Origin: an uncultured Lachnospiraceae bacterium
GTDB lineage: Bacteria; Bacillota; Clostridia; Lachnospirales; Lachnospiraceae
Direction of reading: 5' to 3'
Assembly: GCA_910586095.1 (NCBI GenBank)
Contig: CAJUHQ010000012.1
Location: 15,900-42,410, forward strand
DNA length: 26,511 nucleotides
Positions 7,223 to 14,794 of the stretch are shown piece by piece. A model generated the notes under the pieces. That model made no database searches. It had not been told where the DNA came from and was given only the letters and a program-made list of their open reading frames with translations. The translations under genes were made by a program, and so were the position numbers. Positions within the stretch are counted from its first letter, which is position 1, and each line of letters opens with the position of its first letter.

Positions 7223-8677
7223 CTAAAAGTGAAAGTAGATAAACGATGCCAAATCATACCCTGGTCCATAAATCCCCCAAATTAAAATTGTAAAGATTAG
7301 TATATATAACACCAGAAAACGACATACCACCGGACTGCTAAAATACACTTTCATCACACTTTTTTTGTGGTATCGAAGACCATCTACTAAACACACCAGC
7401 CCCCCTGCAACAATCATGCACAAAAATTCTATTTTAGTAATACCCGACTCCCATATCCAACTAACATAAATCGGGCCTTTCAAAAATATACGCCGAATAA
7501 TCTCTATGGCACCTGTAATTCCACCCTGTCCGCGAAACAATATCCACGCAAAATTGACAAGCAAAAATGTGATTGCCATTTGTATGGCTTTGTCTAAAAA
7601 CGAATCCTTATAATGCAGTTTTTGTTTGAGGTGACTTCGCACTCTCCAAGTACTGTCACCAATTACTTGATAAAAACCATGCAAAAGCCCCCATGCGATA
7701 TAATTCCAACCTGCTCCATGCCAAAAGCCACTCACCAAAAATGTGATGAGCAAATTTCGATATTTGTAAGCGATTCCCTTGCGATTACCCCCGAGTGGAA
7801 TATAGACGTAATCTTTTAACCACGAGGATAAACTCATATGCCACCGCTGCCAAAATTCGCGAATACTATGTGAAAAATAAGGCTGCTCAAAATTTTCCTG
7901 ACAGGTATATCCCCATATTCTTGCCACACCTCGCGCAATATTGGTATATCCAGCAAAGTCATAATAAATTTGAAGTGTATAAAAAATACTCGTCAACAGC
8001 AATACAAATCCCGTATATCGGGCATATTCTCCATAGACAGCCCCCACAATGATCGCTAACCTATCCGCCAAAATCATCTTCTCAAAATATCCCCACAGCG
8101 CCATGAGAATCCCTTCCATAACCTGTCTCTCATCAAAAATCTTTGGCTGGTCTAGCTGCTCTAAAAAAGAATTGGGGCGGTCAATAGGTCCTGATGTAAT
8201 CGCTGGAAAAAAACTAATATAAATTGCATAATCTAACAGCGAAATCTTTTCTTTGATTGTTCCCTTCCATGATTCTGCCAAAAAGCTTATCACCTTGAAT
8301 GTAAAAAAACTTATTCCAATTGGCTCCATAAAGGAAACCTTGGGCAAATTGATGTTTATTGCAAATCTGTTTGACAACTCACTCAAACTTTGTACAAAAA
8401 ATCCACAGTATTTCAAAATGAATAGTGGAAGCAAACTAAGCACCACAAACAAAATCAAACGTTTTTTGTTATCTTCTCTTTTTGACAGCACTTTGCCTCC
8501 AAAAAAAGACAGTACCATCATCATCACCAAAATGCACAGATTTTGAAGGCCAAACGATGCGTAAAACACCAGATTGGCAAACAGCACAATAAACTTTTTT
8601 ACACGTTGTGGACATAGATAATAAATTGCTGTGGACCCTACTAAAAACAATAAGAACATCAATGAAACAAACTGCAT
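7223..8677 (-). CDS. MBOAT-family membrane O-acyltransferase 1 (AlgI/DltB-like)
   Basis: A 484-residue polytopic protein with the MBOAT signature of the AlgI/DltB group: FWQRWHMSL (His280), DYVYIPLGG directly after, and SGFWHGAGW (His320, the expected catalytic histidine). Family members move an acyl group from a cytoplasmic thioester donor across the membrane onto an extracellular acceptor; DltB, for example, takes D-alanyl from the carrier DltC. The gene begins one base after the stop of the DUF3431-like gene and is followed by SGNH partner 1, so the pair forms an O-acylation cassette. An ACP and acyl-activating gene lie 4.4 kb downstream in the same direction. Family firm; donor unknown. 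Confidence 0.92.
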   Translation of the reverse strand: MQFVSLMFLLFLVGSTAIYYLCPQRVKKFIVLFANLVFYASFGLQNLCILVMMMVLSFFGGKVLSKREDNKKRLILFVVLSLLPLFILKYCGFFVQSLSELSNRFAININLPKVSFMEPIGISFFTFKVISFLAESWKGTIKEKISLLDYAIYISFFPAITSGPIDRPNSFLEQLDQPKIFDERQVMEGILMALWGYFEKMILADRLAIIVGAVYGEYARYTGFVLLLTSIFYTLQIYYDFAGYTNIARGVARIWGYTCQENFEQPYFSHSIREFWQRWHMSLSSWLKDYVYIPLGGNRKGIAYKYRNLLITFLVSGFWHGAGWNYIAWGLLHGFYQVIGDSTWRVRSHLKQKLHYKDSFLDKAIQMAITFLLVNFAWILFRGQGGITGAIEIIRRIFLKGPIYVSWIWESGITKIEFLCMIVAGGLVCLVDGLRYHKKSVMKVYFSSPVVCRFLVLYILIFTILIWGIYGPGYDLASFIYFHF

Positions 8678-8678
8678 A

Positions 8679-9521
8679 TTATTTTATCAACCCCAACATC
8701 TGTCGTAATTTTTTAAACTTTCGCGGCCTATTATCATACTTGTATTGAATATAGGCGCTGCACTCTGGTAGCTTGTTCTCAAAAGCCTGCTCATTCTCCA
8801 TCCAATCATTTACTTTGCCACAAGATGTAAACAAAATTGGTAAGATTCGTTCTATCTGATGGGCCTCCGATGGAAAGTTTGGTGCTACTGCATAGTTCAT
8901 CAATTTATTTAAGTTTCTATAAAACACTCTGTCATGGAGCAACACTTGTTCTTTTCTTACAATATAACATGCTCCAGGAGCAAACATACAATACTGCGGA
9001 ATCATGGGCTTTTGATAAATAAAACGCAACAGATCATCCACATCATTAAAATATTTTTTTGGATGATTGTCAGACTGTGCATACCAAGAAGTATTTTTCT
9101 CCACATACACATTTTCCATTGCAAGGAAGGTATTTCCTGCCTCATTTTTTTGCCCTGTACTGTCATATTTTGAAAATTTGTCCCAATACTGTTTTTCTTC
9201 GTACAAGAAGGTAAAACTCTGATTGTTATAAACCTGATCCAAAAACTCTTTTGAGCAATGTCGCCCAATCATATTTCCTTTTAATAGACAAATTACTTCG
9301 GGCAAATTATCATAATACTCATCAAAATAAGAAAAATAGCTGGTAATGTTATGTCCTGTATTCTCGATATCCTTGATGTGTAATCCCATTGTATGAAGCT
9401 GTTCTTTTATGTTAGTCTGCGTCGAGCAGTCATAAATCAAATAGTCCTCGCACAATTCCAACAGATTAGATGGAATAGTGTTAAAATTATGGATGACAAA
9501 GAAATTATTTGTTTTTTGCAT
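8679..9521 (-). CDS. DUF3431-like protein, possible glycosyltransferase
   Basis: About 280 residues, no signal peptide or membrane segment. Two stretches resemble DUF3431 proteins: IENTGHNITSYFSYFDEYYD followed by NLPEVICLLKG, like the family's GRE-type block with 'YDNLPD..hFLQG', and later FAPGACYIVRKE with ERILPILF near the end. This family resembles glycosyltransferases but has no defined activity that I know of. Start: I prefer ATG at 9521, which abuts the hairpin repeat at 9522. Its GGGGGGAG ribosome site comes from the repeat and is close to the ATG. An in-frame TTG at 9551 would add ten residues encoded by the repeat itself. It is tightly linked to MBOAT 1 (1-nt gap). Family call is from pattern memory only. 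Confidence 0.55.
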   Translation of the reverse strand: MQKTNNFFVIHNFNTIPSNLLELCEDYLIYDCSTQTNIKEQLHTMGLHIKDIENTGHNITSYFSYFDEYYDNLPEVICLLKGNMIGRHCSKEFLDQVYNNQSFTFLYEEKQYWDKFSKYDSTGQKNEAGNTFLAMENVYVEKNTSWYAQSDNHPKKYFNDVDDLLRFIYQKPMIPQYCMFAPGACYIVRKEQVLLHDRVFYRNLNKLMNYAVAPNFPSEAHQIERILPILFTSCGKVNDWMENEQAFENKLPECSAYIQYKYDNRPRKFKKLRQMLGLIK

Positions 9522-9664
9522 ACTCCCCCCATGCCGCCTTTGGCGGCTCAAATTATGAATGTGAAAAAAATCTGCTATGCAGACTTAGTACTTCTCCACG
9601 AAACAGCCTTTGCTGTGAGTGGAAACTGTCACAGGCAATTAGAAGTACTTTTCACGTTTACTCG
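9522..9664. repeat. Hairpin repeat, long form with a second arm
   Basis: A GC hairpin variant GCCGCC-TTT-GGCGGC (9533-9547) is followed by a TCTGC/GCAGA hairpin and a core with perfect arms AGTACTTCT (9587-9595) and AGAAGTACT (9641-9649). The core encloses CCAC/GTGG, ACAGC-CTTT-GCTGT and an imperfect second hairpin around AACTGTC/GGCAATT. It occupies most of the gap between the GT2 and DUF3431-like genes and touches the start codon at 9521. It has the same orientation as the other copies. The remaining 42 nt (9665-9706) hold nothing I recognise. Confidence 0.85.
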
Positions 9665-9706
9665 TTAGAGCAGTTTATTGTAATGATGCAACTATTCTAT
9701 TCATTG

Positions 9707-10693
9707 CTATTTTTTATTTGCATGAAGCCGTGCATGTATAAAACAACGCACTGTTTCTTTCTGTTCTGCAAACCACTTTTTCCAATATAGATCCCTCTCT
9801 ATTTTTAGCGCATGGGCCTCTTTCACACCGCGATGATACTTGATTATAAATTTCTCAGTAAAATACTCTCTGCATGCTCTACTTTCCCAGAGCTGATATT
9901 TAGTATACAAATAACGATAATCATTGTAAATTCGCATATCTTTCTGCGCAAAACTCTCGGTATATTGATGGTCATGTACGCCTATTGTGACAAGTGGTTT
10001 TTGTGTATAAACAAATACTGCACTCTGTTGCAACAACTCAAAAAACAAAAACATGTCCGAAGCCCAGTTGCTTTGTTCGTCAAAAAGAGTGAGGTTCTTA
10101 CCGCGGCGATACAACACAGCAGAAGGCGCTCCAATCTGATTCCCCAAAAAAAGATTTCGATAATCCTGCTGTAATCTTTGTATAAATTCTTGTGAAGCAT
10201 AGCGGTCATATGATAGTTGTCGATGTTTTTGATCCACATGCTGGATATTTTGTGCCTTATCACCATCCAACATCACCTGCCTGCTGCCACAAAAGGCGAT
10301 CATCGCCTGGGGTTCATCATCTAACATTCTTGTAAATTTTCCTAAGCTTGTCTTATCTGTAAACCAATCATCGCTAAACATAATCTTAATATAGGTACCT
10401 TGTGCCATTTTTATGGCCGAATTCCAGTTGTGAATGTGCCCAAGCGGCGTATCATTATGCACATACTTCAACTTTGTCTGTGCATGTTTTTGAGCCTTTT
10501 GTGCGAGTCCTATCTCCCGCCAAAGCATACCATCTTTGATCTGATTAACCAACTTTACTGTCTCCTCATTGGTGGAATCATCAGAAATGTTAATTTCAAA
10601 ATCTGTATACTCCTGTTCGTAGATCGACCGTAACAGTCTCTCTACCTCTGACACATTATTGTATGTTGGAACACAGATTGATACCTTTGCCAT
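9707..10693 (-). CDS. Family 2 glycosyltransferase (GT-A fold)
   Basis: A 328-residue enzyme starting MAKVSICVPTYNN, the classic GT2 nucleotide-binding start. The first acidic pair is Asp38-Asp39 (ISDDST) and the DxD-like metal site is FSDDW (Asp108-Asp109). The acceptor half after residue 110 is not diagnostic. It should transfer a sugar from a nucleotide donor at the cytoplasmic side of the membrane; donor and linkage cannot be read from sequence. ATG has AAAGG upstream. It lies 13 nt after the GT17 gene and is the last of a four-gene block, before the repeat at 9522-9664. Confidence 0.9.
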   Translation of the reverse strand: MAKVSICVPTYNNVSEVERLLRSIYEQEYTDFEINISDDSTNEETVKLVNQIKDGMLWREIGLAQKAQKHAQTKLKYVHNDTPLGHIHNWNSAIKMAQGTYIKIMFSDDWFTDKTSLGKFTRMLDDEPQAMIAFCGSRQVMLDGDKAQNIQHVDQKHRQLSYDRYASQEFIQRLQQDYRNLFLGNQIGAPSAVLYRRGKNLTLFDEQSNWASDMFLFFELLQQSAVFVYTQKPLVTIGVHDHQYTESFAQKDMRIYNDYRYLYTKYQLWESRACREYFTEKFIIKYHRGVKEAHALKIERDLYWKKWFAEQKETVRCFIHARLHANKK

Positions 10694-10706
10694 ACTCTAC
10701 CTTTCT

Positions 10707-11663
10707 CTACTGCGCTTTGCCAATCATTCGTTTTATTATGCGCTTTGCCATCACACCAACTCGATAACACATCTCCTTAATGGTGGTCTTTGTCCGCCGA
10801 ACCATTCGCTTGATGGAGTTCTCTTCATGCATAATCAAAAAATCCAGTTCTTTTTGATGATCTCTAATATACTGAGGAAATGTTTCATCTAAATCACATC
10901 GAACAAACGTTGCATTTCGTCCAAAAATATCCTTACCCTCTTTAATTTGATCGCCCACCTTAGACAACACATGCCTTGAATTGTACTCTTGATGTGCTGC
11001 GGAAATTACCTTTTCCTGCACACGTTTTCGGATATCTTTCTCGCCGTGACCTCCCATATACCCAAAGTGCCAACCACCATCTGCCACGCGAATCCCGATT
11101 TCTTTTCGCTGTGGAAATCGCAATTCTCCGAGCAAAAGATTTTGTTCGCGCAGCAATTTATAGCTGCACATTTTGCTTCCTATCCACTTTTTTTGTGTGA
11201 CACCATCAAATTCTCCTGCATATGAAAGTAGACTACCAGAAACTTCCTCCATATTCAGATAACAATAAAACAGTCTCTGCGCAAAGTGATAGATTTTATC
11301 TTCCTGAAAATCTTTTAAAATCTCCTTGATTTTTTCAGGGTTTGGGATTTCATCTAAATCACTAAAAATAATAATATCGCTGTCCTTACAATCCTGTAAT
11401 CCTCTTGTAACGGCGTTTTTCTGAAAGGTATCCCGTTCATGTGTCCCTCCTGGCGGTGTATCCTCCACAACAACATGAATAATCTTGTCTGCAAACTCGG
11501 CAAACATCTCTTTATTTTCCTCGTAGTATAGTGGCTTTTTTAGCCCTGAAAAAGTTTCTGTCGCCTCACTAATTACAAATTTATCCACCACAGGATTCAA
11601 TACATGAAGCCGAATCGTGAGCATATCCAACTCATTAAAAAATTGAAAGCAATCATATACCAT
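10707..11663 (-). CDS. GT17-family glycosyltransferase (N-acetylglucosaminyltransferase-like)
   Basis: A 318-residue protein matching GT17, the family of animal beta-1,4-mannosyl-glycoprotein beta-1,4-N-acetylglucosaminyltransferase (MGAT3). Visible features: MVYDCFQFFNELDML at the start, FVISEATETFSG (29-40), PGGTHERD (71-78), and a metal-site-like SDLDEIPNP (101-109). A basic C-terminus (KRMVRRTKT, RIIKRM) may hold it to the membrane. The donor is probably UDP-GlcNAc by family, unproven here. Its AGGTGA ribosome site overlaps the TGA stop of the DUF5672 gene, seven bases before ATG, so the two are coupled. Confidence 0.85.
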   Translation of the reverse strand: MVYDCFQFFNELDMLTIRLHVLNPVVDKFVISEATETFSGLKKPLYYEENKEMFAEFADKIIHVVVEDTPPGGTHERDTFQKNAVTRGLQDCKDSDIIIFSDLDEIPNPEKIKEILKDFQEDKIYHFAQRLFYCYLNMEEVSGSLLSYAGEFDGVTQKKWIGSKMCSYKLLREQNLLLGELRFPQRKEIGIRVADGGWHFGYMGGHGEKDIRKRVQEKVISAAHQEYNSRHVLSKVGDQIKEGKDIFGRNATFVRCDLDETFPQYIRDHQKELDFLIMHEENSIKRMVRRTKTTIKEMCYRVGVMAKRIIKRMIGKAQ

Positions 11664-11670
11664 CTATTAT

Positions 11671-12429
11671 TCACCTGCCTTTTAGCCTTCTTGCAATTTT
11701 TTTAATCCGCTCTTTACAAGAGGGCTTTAAAAAATTTGGATACTGTGCATTGGTTCCTTCCCACTTATGAAAAGCAAATGGTGTGATGCCCGTAATCTCT
11801 GGTATCATCTTCTCATGACTATAATACTTTGCCACTTCAATAGGTGCGATTCGCATCCCTTGTGCCTCGAGCAAATGGCGTATCTTGCAACAGATAAATC
11901 CATCTTCATAAAACCACATCTTGCCGTAGGCATACTCTCCCTTCCAGGGAATCTGAGCTTTCTTAGGAAAATCCATCAACCGCTTACTGCGTATTCCTGC
12001 GCTGTTTCCAACACGACAAATGTTCCCGTTGATATCACGATACGTAGTCGTATCGCCTTTAGGTGGAAGCGGCCAAGGCGCTCCAATATAATCATAATCT
12101 AAAAACTCATCTCGCCACATCTCAGGATGTACCACAAAACCGTCTGCATGAACAATCAGTGCAAAATCGGTATGAATGTGATCACCTAACTCATAGACCA
12201 TTTTGTAATTAAATGCATCAATTGTATCTAACTTGTCTGTGTGACTGTACCGAATTTTTTTAGGTAGACCAAACGGCTTTTTATGGGTAATCAAAACGGC
12301 ATCCCCAAATACAATCCCACGCATACTATATTCCATCGCTTTGATTGTCGCACGAATATTTACACTACTCATTGCCACGAGTGTCACCTGCGGCAATCTC
12401 AATTTTTCTGTCTTTTCTTGTATGCTCAT
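11671..12429 (-). CDS. DUF5672-family protein, probable glycosyltransferase
   Basis: About 252 residues from the chosen start. Characteristic DUF5672 stretches are visible: DFALIVHADGFVVHPEMW, YIGAPWPLPP, RVGNSAGIRSKRLM, and EDGFICCKIR ending in KYYSHE. The HADG motif resembles a GT-A acidic site, and the family is generally treated as glycosyltransferase-like without a defined reaction. The start is put at ATG 12429, giving MSIQEKTEK. It lies behind GGGGAGAGAAAGGG and 14 nt after the GT11 stop; the longer frame from 12465 would overlap that gene by 22 nt and lacks a clear ribosome site. Sits between GT11 and GT17. Confidence 0.75.
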   Translation of the reverse strand: MSIQEKTEKLRLPQVTLVAMSSVNIRATIKAMEYSMRGIVFGDAVLITHKKPFGLPKKIRYSHTDKLDTIDAFNYKMVYELGDHIHTDFALIVHADGFVVHPEMWRDEFLDYDYIGAPWPLPPKGDTTTYRDINGNICRVGNSAGIRSKRLMDFPKKAQIPWKGEYAYGKMWFYEDGFICCKIRHLLEAQGMRIAPIEVAKYYSHEKMIPEITGITPFAFHKWEGTNAQYPNFLKPSCKERIKKIARRLKGR

Positions 12430-12443
12430 GCCCTTTCTCTCCC

Positions 12444-13490
12444 CTATTGGTGCAATACCGCACACAATCTGCGTTTACATGACCGTAGCATCCTCACAAA
12501 CATATCACCAGCAACCAGTCCCATGCTTTTGCCGCGAGCCCACAATAGTGCACTCCCACTGAGCTTTTGTCCAATTTTTTGATAATACGGTGATGTCTTT
12601 TTGTATGCTTCCAGTTCTTTAATGCAGTCCTGTGCAGAGAACAATCTACCTTTTCTGTCCAAATATGAACATATTGAGTAGATATTTTGCTCTGATGCCC
12701 AGTACCCATCTGAGACATTGTGTCTTGCCCAGTATTTTGGCGCAATAATATATCTTGCCGTATCACTAGTATAAGCTGGAAAGAACGCAAACGTCGAGTT
12801 AGACAAAATCAGGTAATAGGCATTTTTAATCACAGTATAATCACCTGCTAGATCAAAATGGTGCGCCTCCACCTCAGGCAAAATCCGTCTTGCAGCAGCA
12901 AGATCGTCTGTCACTACCACAAACTGCATATCTGTGCGCTTCTGTCTCATAATCTTCATGGCATCTAGCCAATATTTTCTGCGCAAAAACAGTTCTGGAT
13001 TGCTAGCATACTCCCCTCCACGGATATTAATTACACAAAGATTTTCGCGAGAATACTCCATGCAATTGTATGCTGGTTTGATCTGCATCCATTTTTTAAT
13101 CTGTTCTTTGTACTTTCCAAAATATGCCTCTGCCTGCAAATTTCCATAAATCAATGTGGACTCTGACAAATGAAACAGAGTTTGATCTACTCCTGTAATA
13201 TAACATCCATGTTCTATATCGTGTGTGGAGTTTCCAAGGTATATTCGATCCTCTCTCTCGTGATAAACTACATCAAATTGATTCTTATCAACTAAAACTC
13301 CACAATCTAAGTCCATAAAATACAGCCCTTTTTTACTCTCTATTGTATTAGCTAGCAATTGGCTGTTTCCTATGCCAAAGTCCCATCCTTTTTCCATCGC
13401 AAGACAACGGATGGTCACATAACAAAACAACTGGTTTCCCAATCCTTGCCCTTTTACTAACTCTGTCGCAATAACAGGTTTTTTTTCCAC
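12444..13490 (-). CDS. Divergent GT11-like (alpha-1,2-fucosyltransferase-family) enzyme
   Basis: A 348-residue protein with the GT11 start GQGLGNQLF (14-22) and the late LSNSTFAFF stretch (229-237). The motif that is normally HxRRxDY reads NIRGGEY (155-161), changing His, one Arg and Asp. So it belongs to a distant branch, and fucose specificity should not be assumed. Start is GTG at 13490, supported by AAGGAGGAAA just upstream. It follows the repeat at 13522-13583 and leads the block GT11, DUF5672, GT17, GT2. A second, canonical GT11 lies at 21582-22487. Confidence 0.75.
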   Translation of the reverse strand: MEKKPVIATELVKGQGLGNQLFCYVTIRCLAMEKGWDFGIGNSQLLANTIESKKGLYFMDLDCGVLVDKNQFDVVYHEREDRIYLGNSTHDIEHGCYITGVDQTLFHLSESTLIYGNLQAEAYFGKYKEQIKKWMQIKPAYNCMEYSRENLCVINIRGGEYASNPELFLRRKYWLDAMKIMRQKRTDMQFVVVTDDLAAARRILPEVEAHHFDLAGDYTVIKNAYYLILSNSTFAFFPAYTSDTARYIIAPKYWARHNVSDGYWASEQNIYSICSYLDRKGRLFSAQDCIKELEAYKKTSPYYQKIGQKLSGSALLWARGKSMGLVAGDMFVRMLRSCKRRLCAVLHQ

Positions 13491-13521
13491 AACTTTCCTC
13501 CTTGTTTAGCCTTTTCAACCA

Positions 13522-13583
13522 AACTCCCACTCGCCCGCCTTAGCCAGCTCTCATAGTAAGATGGGTAAAATTTTATCTTTCAC
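13522..13583. repeat. Decayed hairpin repeat at the 3' end of the GT14 gene
   Basis: The order of elements matches the 64-nt units at 2903-3108: ACTCCCACTCGCCCGCC, then a CTCTCATAGTAAGATGGGT stretch, then AAAATTTTAT and TTTCACA. The GC stem is broken (GCCCGCC against CCAGC), so this copy looks mutated. It overlaps the last codons and TAA stop (13573-13575) of the GT14 gene, so the repeat supplies that gene's terminus. Confidence 0.7.
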
Positions 13584-14502
13584 ATGATTTGCAGATCTCA
13601 TCTTTTTTATCAGACAAGATTCTAAACAGTTTTTGAATAATTCCCTTATCAATTGTTTCATCAAACTTTCTAGCAAACATACATTCTGATTGTAGTAACT
13701 CCTCTATATCCTGCTCGTGAAATACATAGGGATTGCCCCGTTTCCAATCAATGAAACGTACACAGGCACGATAGTCATCCACAAATCCTGGAATATATAA
13801 TCGCTTCCTATATTCCGAGTCCATACACATCGTTTGCAACCACAATTCATCAGTAATTTGTGTAAATCTCCACACATAGGCATACCGTTTATACTGCTGA
13901 ATAATATAACATACAAACGAATGAGTAATACTAAACCATTGCGCTCCTCCGGCGTAGGAAATCTCCTTTCTTCTATCAATATGAAGCCTTCTTTGTATTG
14001 CTAAGGAATAGGTTTCTGCCAAATTCCACAGCTTGCGATTTCGCTTCCTGCCTAGTCCTTTCATAAAAAAGTGATAGACCTGATAGCGCGATTGAATCGC
14101 ATTTTGATAAGATTCTGTACCAAAATGAATAAATTCCTTTCCCGAATGGACATGAAAAAAATCATAAATTTCTTCTTTTGTCTTGATTGGCAAATCTGCG
14201 CCAGACAGCAAATGATAATAGCAGTATGACCGTTTTACTGCCGCTCGCAACAGCTCTAATTCTGCCAACAGCATACTGTTATCTCCCCAATAGATGCGAT
14301 GGCGTTTTACAAAATATACATTGGACTGCTTTACTAGGCTTTCAATCTGTTTGGCATCAACGCCCTTTGCTTTTTTATCAATATGAATATAGATATCATT
14401 CCACGAACAGTCTAACAACTGCAATAGATTTTGCAGTACCATAGACGATTCATGAATCATCAGTAAATAGGCGTGTCTGTCTGTCCGATCTGAACCAATC
14501 AA
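13573..14502 (-). CDS. GT14-family (core-2/I-branching type) glycosyltransferase
   Basis: A 309-residue protein matching the core-2/I-branching GT14 group: HAYLLMIHE (10-18), DIYIHIDKK (36-44), RIYWGDNSML (69-78) and HLLSGADLPIK (97-107). Family members are inverting enzymes, often beta-1,6-N-acetylglucosaminyl or xylosyl transferases; the donor here is not known. Start is TTG at 14502, eight bases after AGGAGG (14511-14516). The first in-frame ATG is residue 15 and would cut into the conserved start. Upstream is the repeat array at 14521-14760, and the AGGAG in each repeat unit lines up with this ribosome site. The stop lies in the decayed repeat at 13522-13583. Confidence 0.88.
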   Translation of the reverse strand: MIGSDRTDRHAYLLMIHESSMVLQNLLQLLDCSWNDIYIHIDKKAKGVDAKQIESLVKQSNVYFVKRHRIYWGDNSMLLAELELLRAAVKRSYCYYHLLSGADLPIKTKEEIYDFFHVHSGKEFIHFGTESYQNAIQSRYQVYHFFMKGLGRKRNRKLWNLAETYSLAIQRRLHIDRRKEISYAGGAQWFSITHSFVCYIIQQYKRYAYVWRFTQITDELWLQTMCMDSEYRKRLYIPGFVDDYRACVRFIDWKRGNPYVFHEQDIEELLQSECMFARKFDETIDKGIIQKLFRILSDKKDEICKSCER

Positions 14503-14520
14503 TCTTTTTTCCTCCTATTT

Positions 14521-14760
14521 TAAGTCCCGTTTCAACCTAAATGATGACTAAACACGGGAATATTTTCGTCCCACATTCAGGAACGAAAATGTTCCCTCAT
14601 CATTTAGGTTTCTCCTGTTTTTTTAAGTCCCGTTTCAACCTAAATGATGTCCATACGCGGGAACAAAATGTTCCCTCATCATTTAGGTTTCTCCTGTTTT
14701 TTAAGTCCCGTTTCAACCTAAATGATGTTTATGCGCAGGAACTTTTTTCGTCCCACGTTT
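14521..14760. repeat. Three tandem units with 13-bp inverted arms
   Basis: Unit starts are at 14521, 14624 and 14702, spaced 103 and 78 nt. Each begins TAAGTCCCGTTTC and then has AACCTAAATGATG. Units 1 and 2 end with the exact inverse CATCATTTAGGTT (arms 14534-14546 with 14598-14610, and 14637-14649 with 14677-14689). Unit 3 keeps only its left arm (14715-14727) and is truncated. Inside unit 1 is a further long stem (GGGAATATTTTCGT with ACGAAAATGTTCCC, one mismatch); unit 2 has a short GGAAC/GTTCC form. On the minus strand each complete unit carries AGGAG eight bases before ATGATG. The array fills the 292-nt gap between the ABC transporter and GT14 genes. Confidence 0.88.
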
Positions 14761-14794
14761 GAGTGTCTGTACATCGCACCTGCCAACATGTTTT

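Noticed and set aside
7084..7269. Short minus-strand frames in the gap between MBOAT 1 and SGNH partner 1.
   Set aside because: They overlap the ends of both neighbouring genes, lack a ribosome site and have no membrane or motif features; they look like chance frames.
14541..14762. Plus-strand open frame with a repeated SRFNLNDV peptide.
   Set aside because: The peptide repeat is only the translation of the tandem DNA units, with no ribosome site and opposite orientation to every gene.
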